Origin: CAZKVJ01 sp964556225
Lineage (GTDB): Bacteria; Actinomycetota; Acidimicrobiia; Acidimicrobiales; Ilumatobacteraceae
Direction of reading: 5' to 3'
DNA length: 64,000 nucleotides
NCBI GenBank assembly: GCA_964556225.1
Contig: CAZKVJ010000006.1
Coordinates: 1-64,000, forward strand
Of the stretch, positions 24,813 to 33,758 are shown piece by piece (position 1 is the first letter of the stretch; the number at the start of each line of letters is the position of its first letter). The notes beneath the pieces were generated by a model that worked only from the letters and a program-made list of their open reading frames with translations, was not told the origin of the DNA and did not search any database. The translations under genes were made by a program, and so were the position numbers.

Positions 24813-26297
24813 ATGCGAACGACCGCCGATGGCGCTCTGCGCGAGCCGCTCGACGAGGAGCGCTGCGCTCGTGCCGTCGCCAGCCGGGACGCTCGCTTCG
24901 ACGGTTGGTTCGTCACTGCGGTCACGACCACCGGGATCTACTGCCGTCCGAGCTGTCCCGCCATGACGCCCAAGCGCGAGCACCTGCGGTTCTTCACCAC
25001 CGCGGCTGCCGCCCAGCACCAGGGCTTCCGGGCGTGCAAGCGCTGCCGCCCCGACGCCACGCCGGGCTCGCCGGAGTGGAATGCCCGCAGCGATGTCGTC
25101 GCCCGGGCGATGCGGCTCATCGCGGACGGCGTCGTCGATCGTGAGGGCGTCCACGGTCTCGCGACCCGCCTCGGCTACAGCGAGCGCCAGCTCAACCGGC
25201 TCATGACCTCTGAGCTCGGTGCCGGGCCGCTCGCGCTCGCCCGGGCCCAGCGCGCCCACACCGCCCGGCTGCTCATCGAGACCAGCGACCTCGCGCTCAC
25301 CGACGTCGCGTTCGCCGCCGGGTTCGGCAGCGTCCGCCAGTTCAACGACACCGTCCGGGCGGTGTTCGACGCGACCCCCACGATGCTCCGGCAGCGTCGA
25401 CGCCCACGGGGCGACCGACCGATCTCGCCGGGCTGCGTCGTGGTGCGCCTCAGCGCCAGAGCGCCGTTCGACGCCCGGCGGCTGTTCGCGTTCCTCGGTG
25501 CCCGCGCCGTTCGGGGTGTGGAGGCCTGGGACGGCACCACGTATGCCCGCACGCTCGACCTGCCGCACGCGCCGGCGACCGTCGAGCTGTCGCCGATCGA
25601 CGGGCTCGCGGCCGTGCAGGCCCGGCTCGCACTCGGCGACTGGCGGGACCTGACGGCCGCCGTCGAGCGCTGCCGGCGATTGCTCGACCTGGACGCCGAC
25701 CCGGTCGCGGTGGATGCCGAGCTCGGGCGGGACCGGCTGCTCGGACCGCTCGTGCGGGCGGCTCCCGGAGTGCGCTCGCCGGGCGCAGTCAGCGGCACGG
25801 AGCTCGCGATCCGAGCCGTGCTCGGCCAGCAGGTGTCGGTCGCCGCGGCGCGCACGCTCGCTGGCCGGTTGGTGGCGGCGCTCGGTGAGCCGCTCCCGAC
25901 ACCGAGCGGCGCGCTGACGCACCTGTTCCCGTCACCGACCGCGCTCGCCGAGTGCGATCCGAGCCAGCTCGCGATGCCGCACTCGCGGCGGGCGACGCTG
26001 CGGGGTCTCGCCGCTGCGCTCGCTGACGGAGCGATCGTCGTCGACCCGGGTGCCGACCGTGACGAGCTCGCCGGTCGGCTCGCGTCGCTGGCCGGGGTCG
26101 GGCCGTGGACCGCGTCGTACATCACGATGCGTGGCCTCGGCGACCCCGACGTGTTCCTGCCGACCGACCTCGGCGTCCGCCGGGCGCTCGAGCGGCTCGG
26201 CGCGCCGTCGGACCCCGCCACGGTGGCGGCGCGTGCAGTCGCATGGCGCCCGTGGCGCTCGTACGCACTCCACCACCTCTGGGGAGCGCTCTCGTGA
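24813..26297 (+). CDS. alkA: Ada-AlkA fusion: zinc-Ada sensor, AraC HTH and 3-methyladenine glycosylase
   Basis: A 494-residue repair protein. Residues about 15-80 are the Ada N-terminal zinc domain (GIYCRPSCPAMTPKREHLRFF...ACKRCRPD) that accepts methyl groups from phosphotriesters. Residues about 95-185 are an AraC-type HTH (LATRLGYSERQLNRLM, DVAFAAGFGSVRQFNDTVRAVF). From about 205 on comes an AlkA glycosylase with the HhH-type LASLAGVGPWTASYITMRGLGDPDVFLPTDLG, including catalytic Asp. ATG 24813 is 6 nt after CAGGAT. ogt follows 11 nt downstream, so sensor, glycosylase and alkyltransferase share an operon. Confidence 0.92.
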   Translation: MRTTADGALREPLDEERCARAVASRDARFDGWFVTAVTTTGIYCRPSCPAMTPKREHLRFFTTAAAAQHQGFRACKRCRPDATPGSPEWNARSDVVARAMRLIADGVVDREGVHGLATRLGYSERQLNRLMTSELGAGPLALARAQRAHTARLLIETSDLALTDVAFAAGFGSVRQFNDTVRAVFDATPTMLRQRRRPRGDRPISPGCVVVRLSARAPFDARRLFAFLGARAVRGVEAWDGTTYARTLDLPHAPATVELSPIDGLAAVQARLALGDWRDLTAAVERCRRLLDLDADPVAVDAELGRDRLLGPLVRAAPGVRSPGAVSGTELAIRAVLGQQVSVAAARTLAGRLVAALGEPLPTPSGALTHLFPSPTALAECDPSQLAMPHSRRATLRGLAAALADGAIVVDPGADRDELAGRLASLAGVGPWTASYITMRGLGDPDVFLPTDLGVRRALERLGAPSDPATVAARAVAWRPWRSYALHHLWGALS

Positions 26298-26308
26298 AGG
26301 AGGAGAGG

Positions 26309-26812
26309 ATGTCCGAGACGCTGTACCGCGCGATCGTCGACAGCCCGGTCGGCCCGCTGACGCTGCTCGCGTCCGACGCCGGGCTGCGCGCCGTGCTCTG
26401 GGACGTCGATGACGAGGCTCGTGTGCGCGTGAGCGCCCGGATCGTCGACCGCCCGGACCACGAGGTGCTCGCGGCCGCTGCCCGACAGCTCGACGAGTAC
26501 TTCGCCGGCGATCGTCGACAGTTCGACCTGCCCCTCGACCCGGTCGGCACGACGTTCCAGCGGCAGGCGTGGGCGGTGCTGTGCGCGATCCCGTTCGGCG
26601 AGCGGATCAGCTACGGCGAGCAGGCCCGCCGGCTCGGTGACCCCCGCAAGGCCAGGGCGGCCGGTGCGGCGAACGGTCGCAACCCGATCAGCATCGTGGT
26701 GCCCTGCCACCGAGTCGTCGGCGCCGACGGCTCGCTCACCGGGTTCGCGGCCGGCACCGACCGCAAGGCCTGGCTCCTCGACCACGAGGCCGAGGTCTGC
26801 CGGCGCTCGTGA
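26309..26812 (+). CDS. ogt: Methylated-DNA-[protein]-cysteine S-methyltransferase
   Basis: A 167-residue O6-alkylguanine-DNA alkyltransferase. The active site NPISIVVPCHRVVGADGSLTGFA contains the acceptor cysteine. FQRQAWAVLCAIPFGERISYGEQARRLG and the arginine finger region are intact. It removes alkyl groups from O6-guanine by self-sacrificing transfer. ATG 26309 follows AAGGAGGAG; a GTG at 26294 is also in frame but overlaps the preceding stop. It forms an adaptive-response cassette with the upstream Ada-AlkA fusion. Confidence 0.95.
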   Translation: MSETLYRAIVDSPVGPLTLLASDAGLRAVLWDVDDEARVRVSARIVDRPDHEVLAAAARQLDEYFAGDRRQFDLPLDPVGTTFQRQAWAVLCAIPFGERISYGEQARRLGDPRKARAAGAANGRNPISIVVPCHRVVGADGSLTGFAAGTDRKAWLLDHEAEVCRRS

Positions 26813-26818
26813 CGGTGC

Positions 26819-27433
26819 TCAGTGCCGTGCTCGCGCCCGGGCCGCCTGCTCGCGGCGGGCGCGGGCCTCGGCCTGCTCGCGTTCGCGCCGCTCGCGCCGC
26901 AGGCGGCGCAGCTCCTCCCGCTCGGCCTCGGTGTGGCGGTCGTCGACGCGCACCGGCGTCATCGGGCGGGCCGGCACCGGCGGGAGCTTCAGCTCGTCGT
27001 CCGTCTTCAGCAGCCGGACCAGGATCGGCGAGGCGGTCGCCTCGCCGCACACCGCCGAGGCCAGCATGAGGCGCGTCACGGCGAGGCCGTGACGCTCGCA
27101 CAAGCCGGGGAGGACCTCGCGCAGCTGCTCCTCGGTGGGCGCGTCGGCGGCATCGCCGAGCTGCTCGACGCAGTCGGTGAGGGCAGCGTCGGTGAGCACG
27201 GCGGCGATCTGCTCGAGCCCGCCGTTGATCCGGCCCTTGTGGGCGGTGTCGCGCAGCGAGGCGAGCCAGGTGGCGTCGTCCGCCCCGGCGGGGACGCCTG
27301 CCACCTTCGCCAGCGCGTCGCGGTGGTCGTCCGGCTGTGCCTGCACGGCCGCGGTGAGCTCGTCGTCGCTCATGGCGGCGAGCGCTCGGTCGAGGAGGGA
27401 CAGGGCGGCGAGACGGGCCTTGACGCTGGTCAA
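26819..27433 (-). CDS. Hypothetical protein with basic/acidic C-terminal coiled coil
   Basis: A 204-residue soluble protein I do not recognise. The N-terminal 150 residues are helical (MTSVKARLAALSLLDRALAAMSDDELTAAV...LCERHGLAVTRLMLASAVCGEATASPILVRLLKTDDELKLP). The last 45 residues are an alternating Arg/Glu helix (AEREELRRLRRERREREQAEARARREQAARARARH), a likely coiled coil or charged helix. The chosen start is TTG 27431-27433; ATG 27373 is possible. It converges with ogt, separated by 6 bp. Confidence 0.6.
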   Translation of the reverse strand: MTSVKARLAALSLLDRALAAMSDDELTAAVQAQPDDHRDALAKVAGVPAGADDATWLASLRDTAHKGRINGGLEQIAAVLTDAALTDCVEQLGDAADAPTEEQLREVLPGLCERHGLAVTRLMLASAVCGEATASPILVRLLKTDDELKLPPVPARPMTPVRVDDRHTEAEREELRRLRRERREREQAEARARREQAARARARH

Positions 27434-27486
27434 CTCAGGTGGCTCCCTGTGGGGCGGGACGGGTCGAGCCAGGCTACCGGCGGGGA

Positions 27487-28488
27487 TCACCGGGCGACCA
27501 AGGTCAGCAGGTCGTCGGCGCCGAGCGCGTTGGCGATCCGGTCGATGGGCACGCCGTTGGCCGCCGCTCGATCGCATCCGAGCGCCAGCCACTCGAGCTG
27601 GCCCGTGCTGTGCGCGTCGCTGTCGATCGTGAACCAGCAGCCCAGCTCGACGGCGAGGCGGATCAGCTCGTCCGGTGGGTCGACGCGCTCCGGGCGGCAG
27701 TTGATCTCGACCGCGGTCCCGGTCCGAGCGCACGCTGACAGGACCGCGCCGGCGTCGAAGCGGCTCTCCGGGCGCTTGCCGATGAGACGGCCCGTGCAGT
27801 GGCCGAGCACGTCGACATGGGGTGAGGTCACGGCGGCGATCATCCGCTCGGTCATCTCCCCGGCATCCATCCGCAGCTTCGAGTGGACGCTCGCCACCAC
27901 GAGGTCGAGCTGGGCCAGCAGGTCGTCGTCGAGGTCGAGCGAGCCGTCCTCGAGGATGTCGACCTCCATGCCGGTCAGGATCCGGAACGGTGCCAGCTGC
28001 GCGTTCAGGTGGGCGATCTCGGCGAGCTGGCCGCCCAGGCGCTCGCGGTTCAGGCCGTGCGCGACCGTGAGCCGGGCGGAGTGGTCGGTCATCACGATGT
28101 AGTCGTGCCCGAGGGACGCGGCCGTGCGCGCCATGGTGGCGATCGGGGCCGAGCCGTCGCTCCAGCTGCTGTGGAGGTGGCAGTCGCCGCGCAGTGCGCT
28201 CCGGTAGGGGGCGCCACCGGCGCTCAGCGGCACGATCGTGGCCGCCTCCAGCTGCACGAGGTAGGCGGGGATGCCGCCCTGCAGCGCCTCGGTGATCACC
28301 TTCGCGGTGGCATCACCGATGTGGGGGAGGCTCGTCAGCGTTCCGGCCGAGGCCCGTTCGGCGAGCTCGTCCGGCGGGGTGGCGCGCACGGTGTCGAGCG
28401 CCCGCTGGAACGCCCGCGCTCTGAACCCGTGGTCGTGGGCGCGGTCGAAGCAGTGGACGGCGCGTTCGAGGGCCTCGGTCGGGGTCAT
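27487..28488 (-). CDS. PHP-domain protein with HhH-type N-terminus (PolX-like fragment)
   Basis: A 333-residue protein. Residues about 1-75 resemble the helical Pol-beta/HhH lead (RARAFQRALDTVRATPP...LTSLPHIGDATAKVITEAL). From residue about 105 comes a PHP metal-dependent phosphoesterase: GDCHLHSSWSDGSAPIATM, YIVMTDHSARL, GMEVDIL, VVASVHSKL, DVLGHCTGR and FTIDSDAHSTGQL hold the metal ligands. Bacterial PolX has this order but with a polymerase domain, which is missing here. ATG 28486-28488 is 7 nt after TAGCGT. Exact activity is inferred. Confidence 0.85.
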   Translation of the reverse strand: MTPTEALERAVHCFDRAHDHGFRARAFQRALDTVRATPPDELAERASAGTLTSLPHIGDATAKVITEALQGGIPAYLVQLEAATIVPLSAGGAPYRSALRGDCHLHSSWSDGSAPIATMARTAASLGHDYIVMTDHSARLTVAHGLNRERLGGQLAEIAHLNAQLAPFRILTGMEVDILEDGSLDLDDDLLAQLDLVVASVHSKLRMDAGEMTERMIAAVTSPHVDVLGHCTGRLIGKRPESRFDAGAVLSACARTGTAVEINCRPERVDPPDELIRLAVELGCWFTIDSDAHSTGQLEWLALGCDRAAANGVPIDRIANALGADDLLTLVAR

Positions 28489-28523
28489 CGCCGTCACGCT
28501 ACGGTGCGATGCGGGGAGGGGAC

Positions 28524-30793
28524 ATGGCCAAGCGCTTCGAGGGAACGATCGGCCGCACGTTCGAGGACTCGGTGGCGTGGTGGCCACCGGTCGAGGGTGC
28601 CGGTGCGACGGTGCCGAACATCGTGGTGGTGCTGCTCGACTCGGGTTCGCCCAGCTCGGCTGCTATGGCAGCGACATCGCCACCCCGACGTTCGACCGCT
28701 TGGCAGCGAACGGCCTGCGCTACTCGAACTTCCACACGACGGCGCTGTGCTCGCCCACGCGGGCCTGCCTGCTCACCGGGCGCAACCACCACTCGAACGG
28801 GATGGCCCGCATCGTCGAGTTCGCCTCCGGCTTCCCCGGCTACGACGCCACCATCCCGCCCGAGAACGGCTTCGTGTCGGAGATCCTGCTCCGCGAGGGC
28901 TACGCCACGTTCGCGATCGGGAAGTGGCACCTCGCGCCGGCGCACGAGATGGTCGCCGGCGCGGCTCGCACCCGCTGGCCGCTCGGCAAGGGCTTCGAGC
29001 GCTTCTACGGGTTCCTCGCCGGCGAGACCGACCAGTACCACCCCGATCTCGTGCACGACAACCACCAGGTGGACCCGCCGTGCACGCCCGAGGAGGGGTA
29101 TCACCTCACGGAGGACCTCGCCGATCGGGCGATCGGGTACCTCGCCGACCTGCGGGCCACGTCGCCGGACAAGCCGTTCTTCCTCTACTTCGCCCCCGGC
29201 GCCTGCCACGCGCCACACCAGGCACCGCCGGAGTACATCGACGCCTACTGCGGTCGATTCGACCAGGGGTGGGACACGTGGCGTGACGAGGTGTTCGCCC
29301 GCCAGCACGCGTCGGGGCTGCTGCCCGCCGGCACCGAGCTGTCCGAGCGGCCGCCGTGGGTGCCGGCCTGGGTCTCGCTGTCGGACGACGAGCGCCGGCT
29401 GTACGCGCGCATGATGGAGGTGTACGCGGGCTTCCTCACCCACACCGACGCCCAGGTCGGCCGGGTGCTCGACGCGATCGAGCGCCTCGGAGAGACCGAG
29501 CGCACGATCGTGCTCGTCATGAGCGACAACGGCGCCAGCGCTGAGGGCGGTCCGAGGGGATCGTTCAACGAGGCCTACTTCTTCAACATGGAGCCCGAGA
29601 GCCTCGAGGAGAACCTCCGCCGCATCGACGACCTCGGCACGCCGCATGCCAACAACCACTACCCCTGGGGATGGGCCTGGGCCGGCAACACGCCGTTCAA
29701 GCGGTTCAAGCGCGACACCCACGAGGGCGGTGTGTGCGATCCCCTGATCGTGCACTGGCCGGGCGGTCTCGGCCGCCCCGGTGAGGTGCGTCACCAGTAC
29801 GTCCACGTCATCGACGTCGTGCCCACGCTGCTCGAGCTGGTCGGCCTCGACGCCCCGGCGGCGATCGCCGGGGTTGAGCAGAGCCCGTTCGAGGGGGTGA
29901 GCTTCGCGGCGAGCCTCCACGACGGGGCGGCCCCGTCGACCCACGTCACCCAGTACTACGAGATGATGGGCTCGCGGGCGCTGTACCACGACGGCTGGAA
30001 GGTCGTCGTGAACCACCCGCCGCTGATGGCCACGTACGACGGCGCCGACCCGCTGCGCTCGTTCGACGACGACGTGTGGGAGCTGTACCACGTCGCCGAG
30101 GACCTCTCGGAGGTGCACGATCTCGCCCGCGAGGAGCCCGCCCGGCTGGCCGAGATGCAGCAGCGCTGGTGGGAGGAGGCCGCGAAGTTCCAGGTGCTGC
30201 CGCTCAACAACCAGCCGGGGCGCTTCGGCGACCGCCGGTTCGTCCGGCAGCGCTACGAGTTCCTGCCCGGGGTGTCGGCGATCACCGAGGCGATGGCCCC
30301 CAACCTGCGCAATCGCGGGTTCACGATCAGCGCCGAGCTCGACATGCCCGACGAGGGCGACGTGAGCGGGGTCATCGTGGGTCACGGCGGCCACTCCGGC
30401 GGCTACGCCGTGTACCTCGAGGGCCGGCGGCTCCACTACGCCTACAACCTGCTCGGCGCTCAGGTGACGACGGTGGCCGCCGACCGAGAGGTCCCGCCCG
30501 GTCACGTCACGGTGCGGGTCGTGTTCACCCCCACCGGGCGCTTCCGGGGCGAGGTCGAGCTGTTCGTGGGCGACGAGCGGGTCGGCGCCGGTTCGGTCCC
30601 GCGGACCCAGCCGGTGACGTACGGCGTCGAACCGTTCACGGTCGGCTACCAGCGGATGACGCCGATCGTGCCGGCGCTGCGAGGCCGGGCCGAGATCACA
30701 CCGGGCGTCCTCCGCCGGGCCGTGGTCGAGACCAGCGGCCGGGCGTATCGGGATCCGCCGGCGGAGGCGGCCGCCGGACTTGCGCTCCAGTGA
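28524..30793 (+). pseudogene. Arylsulfatase-type sulfatase with a frameshift near 28641
   Basis: About 755 residues once the frame is joined. ATG 28524 after GGGGAGGGG gives MAKRFEGTIGRTFEDS...PNIVVVLLD in one frame. From 28643 the homology continues one frame over (GFAQLGCYGSDIATPTFDRLA). Downstream is intact: formylglycine site CSPTRACLLTGR, GKWHLAP, VLVMSDNGASAEGG, and a C-terminal beta domain. Relatives read LLDDTGFAQ at the break, so a metal-binding Asp codon and a net 1 nt (mod 3) are missing. It is either a decayed gene or a sequencing error. The 3' end overlaps mgsA by 98 bp. Confidence 0.82.
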
Positions 30794-31256
30794 CAAGGCT
30801 CTCCCGGTCGGTTTCGTAGTCCGGTACGAGCGGCTCGTACGGTGCGTCGAGGAGCGGCGACGAGATCAAGAAGTCCGCCGTTGCCCGGTTGCACGCGACG
30901 GCGGTGTTCCACACGACGGCGATCCGCAGCAGCGCTCGCACATCAGGGTCGTGCGGCTGCGGCTCGAGCGGATCCCAGAAGAACACCAGCAGGTCGACGC
31001 GACCCTCGGTGATCAGCGCGCCGAGCTGCTGGTCGCCACCGAGGGGGCCGCTGCGCAGACACGTCACCTCGAGGGCCAGATGCTCGGCGAGAAGGCGACC
31101 AGTGGTTCCGGTGGCGACCAGGTCGTGCGCGGCGAGGACGTCGCGGTTGAACCGAGCCCAGTCCAAGAGGTCAGGCTTCTTGTGGTCGTGGGCCACCAGA
31201 GCGATCCGCCGGCGCTGCGGCGCCTCCGCTGGTTCGATGTCCGTCGGTGCGCTCAC
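30696..31256 (-). CDS. mgsA: Methylglyoxal synthase
   Basis: A 186-residue enzyme converting dihydroxyacetone phosphate to methylglyoxal and phosphate. The family core is nearly complete: IALVAHDHKKPDLLDWA, HDLVATGTTGRLLAEH, RSGPLGGDQQLGALI, DLLVFFWDPLEPQPHDPDVRALLRIAVVWN, CNRATADFLISS. The C-terminus extends about 35 residues beyond the usual end as a Pro/Arg-rich tail, and this tail is what overlaps the convergent sulfatase gene. GTG 31254-31256 follows GAGGAGG. Confidence 0.93.
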   Translation of the reverse strand: MSAPTDIEPAEAPQRRRIALVAHDHKKPDLLDWARFNRDVLAAHDLVATGTTGRLLAEHLALEVTCLRSGPLGGDQQLGALITEGRVDLLVFFWDPLEPQPHDPDVRALLRIAVVWNTAVACNRATADFLISSPLLDAPYEPLVPDYETDRESLVTGAQVRRPPPPADPDTPGRWSRPRPGGGRPV

Positions 31257-31380
31257 GTGACCTCCTCACCGTCATCAGGTCACCGTGGACGGTACGCATC
31301 GCACGTGTCCGGGCTGTGACGCCCGCGTGAGCGCTGGGCGCTATCCGGGTGACGTCGGTCGCACCCGAGCGCGAGGCGGG

Positions 31381-32307
31381 CTACGAGGCCTGGGTGACGG
31401 CGATCAGGTCGACCTCCCGGCCATCACCGGTCGTGCCGGCCTGCAACCGGTAGGCGAAGCCGCCGCTGGTGGTCGAGGTGTCGGTGCCGGCCGGGAACGG
31501 CGGCGTCCCGTCGGTGCGGCCCAGGCTGGCAGCCAGAGCGTCGGCGTCAGCGCTGGGATCGACGGCGGCGACCAGCACGTCGAAGGCCTCCCAGTAGTAG
31601 TCGCTCGCTGTCTCGTCGGCACCCGGGATCCAGACCAGCAGCACCTCGGCGAGGCGCCGCGGGTCGTCGTTCGAGACGACGCCGATGAGGCCGACCTGCG
31701 CCGGCAGCTTGGGACCGGAGACCTGCGGGAGTGGCACGAGGAACGCGTCGCCGTTCGCGCCGGAGTAGATCTCCTCGACCTGTGAGTCGCTGATCGTCGG
31801 GACGTTCGTGCCGGCGGCCGCCGCGTTCCACGCCTGGATGAACGCGGCCGGGCTGTCGGCGACCTGACCAGGGGGGACCGTGATGCTCGGTGGCGGTGTG
31901 GTGGTCTCGGGCGGTGCCGCGGTGGTGGGTGGGGCAGCGGTGGTGGCCGGAGCAGCGGTGGTGGCCGGGGCGGTGGTGGTGGCCGGCGCGGCTGTGGTCG
32001 TCGTCTCGGCGACCGTCGTGGTGGTCTCCTCGACGGTCGTCGTCGTCTCCTCGGTGGTGGTCGTGGTGGTGCCGGTGCTCACACCGCCCACGACGACGAT
32101 CCCCTTGAGGACCTGTTCCATGTCGTCGGTGTCGCTCGCGGTGTCGTCGTCACCGCCGCTCGTGAGGGCCCAGATGCCGCCCGCGAGGAGGGCCACGATC
32201 ACCACCGGGACCAGGATCTGCACCCACGTCGGGAGGTGCCGGTACCGCGCCCAGAGCCCAGGCTCGTCGCCAGCCGGCGGGGTCGCGGCCGTCGGGGCGT
32301 CGGTCAT
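31381..32307 (-). CDS. Membrane-anchored protein with long Thr-rich linker
   Basis: A 308-residue protein. Residues about 27-50 are one membrane helix (WVQILVPVVIVALLAGGIWALTS). About 78-150 is a low-complexity Thr/Ala/Pro linker (ETTTTVAETTTTAAPATT and similar). The C-terminal extracytoplasmic domain (about 155-308) contains SPAAFIQAWNAAAAGTNVP and a small alpha/beta fold I cannot assign. Such Thr-rich cell-wall-spanning linkers are common in Acidimicrobiia. The topology suggests a cytosolic N-terminus and an exported C-terminal domain. Function is unknown. Confidence 0.75.
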   Translation of the reverse strand: MTDAPTAATPPAGDEPGLWARYRHLPTWVQILVPVVIVALLAGGIWALTSGGDDDTASDTDDMEQVLKGIVVVGGVSTGTTTTTTEETTTTVEETTTTVAETTTTAAPATTTAPATTAAPATTAAPPTTAAPPETTTPPPSITVPPGQVADSPAAFIQAWNAAAAGTNVPTISDSQVEEIYSGANGDAFLVPLPQVSGPKLPAQVGLIGVVSNDDPRRLAEVLLVWIPGADETASDYYWEAFDVLVAAVDPSADADALAASLGRTDGTPPFPAGTDTSTTSGGFAYRLQAGTTGDGREVDLIAVTQAS

Positions 32308-32423
32308 GTCGGATCTCCTGTCGTCAGCCCGAGGCGGAGCGGCGGTGTCTCAGGATCGGCCGATCTTCGCCGAACTGTAGGGCCGGGTGCTTCCCCCAGC
32401 GTGGATGATCCGTCGTGCGTGAC

Positions 32424-32451
32424 CCGGCGCCGCGGTCAGCAGCGGCGCCGG
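32424..32451 (-). terminator. Hairpin at the end of the aminotransferase gene
   Basis: CCGGCGCCGC and GCGGCGCCGG form a perfect 10-bp stem around an 8-nt loop. The aminotransferase stop codon (32436-32438) sits in the loop, so the stem uses its last codons. There is no T-tract. It ends the minus-strand sugar operon. The flanking 32308-32423 shows no gene. Confidence 0.65.
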
Positions 32452-33749
32452 AACACTGGCTGCACCGGTCGACCGACCAGGTGGGCCTCCACGCCCTCCT
32501 CCAAGCCCCTTCGATAGATCTCGAGCGCCCCGGCGACGCCTTCGATGGTGCGGTCCACCTCGGGGGTGCCGTGGGAGAAGCTGACCACCAGCGAGGGCAT
32601 CAGCAGCCCACGGCTGATCGTCTCCTGCAAGAAGAGCGTGCGGTACTGCTGCGACGGCGCACCGTCACGATCGCGAGTAGCGAACACGAGGTTCGCCGGG
32701 TGGCCGAGGACTTCGAAGTGGGCGCCGATGCCCAGCTCGGCCGCGACGGCGTTGATCTCGCGCTTGAGCCGCTCGCCGGTGCGGTGCATGTGGCCGATCA
32801 CGTCGTGACGCAGGTAGGTCTCGATGGTGGCCAGCCCGGCGGCCAGCGACGTCGTCTCGCCGCCGTGTGTCGTCGACAGCAGGAACACGCGGTCGGCGTC
32901 GGTGCGCAGGCCGCCGAGCTCCATGATCTCACGCCGGCCGGCGAGTGCCGAGAGGGCGAACCCGTTTGCGATCCCTTTGCCGAACGTCGACAGGTCGGGC
33001 TCGATCCCGTACGCGCCCTGCGCGCCGCCGAGGCCCCAGCGGAACCCGGTGATCATCTCGTCGAGCACGAACAGTGCCCCGTCGGCGTGGCAGCGCTCCA
33101 CCACGGCCGGCAGATAGCCGGGGGCGGGTTCCACCGCGGTGGCCGCTTCCATGATCACGCAGGCGATCCGGCCCGGGTGGGCTGCGAAGAGGCGATCCAG
33201 GTCGTCGAGGTCGTTGTAGCGGAACCGCACCGTGAGGGCGGCCACCGCCTCGGGGATGCCAGCGTCCATCGGCGTCGTGGCGATGAACCAGTCATCAGTG
33301 GAGAAGAACGGCTGGTCGGCGCAGACCGCGACCAGATCGCGACCGGTGAACGCTCGGGCCAGCCGCATGGCAGCCGTCGTGACGTCGGAGCCGTTCTTCG
33401 CGAACTTGACCATGTCGGCCGCCGGGAGCAGTCCGAGGAGTGCCTCGGCCATGTCGAGCTCCATCGCGGTGGGCCGTACGAAGTTCGTACCGTCGCGCAT
33501 CGCGGCGGTGGCCGCCTCGACGACCGGGCCGTACCCGTGGCCGAGCGTGACCGATCGGAGACCGGCGCCGTACTCGATGAACTCGTTGCCGTCGACGTCC
33601 CACACGTGGGCGCCGGCGCCCCTCGCGATGAAGCCGGGGGAGTGCTCTGGGTACTGGTCGTCGCCCTTGGCATAGGTGTGGGCGCCGCCGGGGATCAGCT
33701 CGTGCGCCTGCTTGCGCAGCTCCATCGAGCGGTCGAAGTGCATGGCCAT
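32436..33749 (-). CDS. Class III aminotransferase (glutamate-1-semialdehyde aminomutase-like)
   Basis: A 437-residue PLP enzyme. Motifs are IPGGAHTYAKGDDQYPEHSPGFIARGAGAHVWDVDGNEFIEYG, VKFAKNGSDVTTAAMRLARAFTGRD, LFVLDEMITGFRWGLGGAQGAYG, and the Schiff-base lysine in LSTFGKGIANGFALSALAG. HemL-like members in glycan clusters aminate keto-sugars or related precursors rather than make heme. The neighbours (an epimerase, a DUF4910 protein) support that role. ATG 33749 is preceded by GAGGGGGG; MHFDRS at 33743 is an alternative start. Confidence 0.85.
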   Translation of the reverse strand: MAMHFDRSMELRKQAHELIPGGAHTYAKGDDQYPEHSPGFIARGAGAHVWDVDGNEFIEYGAGLRSVTLGHGYGPVVEAATAAMRDGTNFVRPTAMELDMAEALLGLLPAADMVKFAKNGSDVTTAAMRLARAFTGRDLVAVCADQPFFSTDDWFIATTPMDAGIPEAVAALTVRFRYNDLDDLDRLFAAHPGRIACVIMEAATAVEPAPGYLPAVVERCHADGALFVLDEMITGFRWGLGGAQGAYGIEPDLSTFGKGIANGFALSALAGRREIMELGGLRTDADRVFLLSTTHGGETTSLAAGLATIETYLRHDVIGHMHRTGERLKREINAVAAELGIGAHFEVLGHPANLVFATRDRDGAPSQQYRTLFLQETISRGLLMPSLVVSFSHGTPEVDRTIEGVAGALEIYRRGLEEGVEAHLVGRPVQPVFRRRC

Positions 33750-33758
33750 GCGCCCCCC

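Noticed and set aside
28499..30796. A 765-codon minus-strand frame opposite the sulfatase
   Set aside because: Antisense shadow; the plus strand carries CSPTR and other sulfatase motifs.
31880..32110. GGTGGT-type tandem repeats that could suggest a repeat element or CRISPR-like array
   Set aside because: They encode the Thr/Ala/Pro linker of the minus-strand membrane protein; there are no unique spacers.
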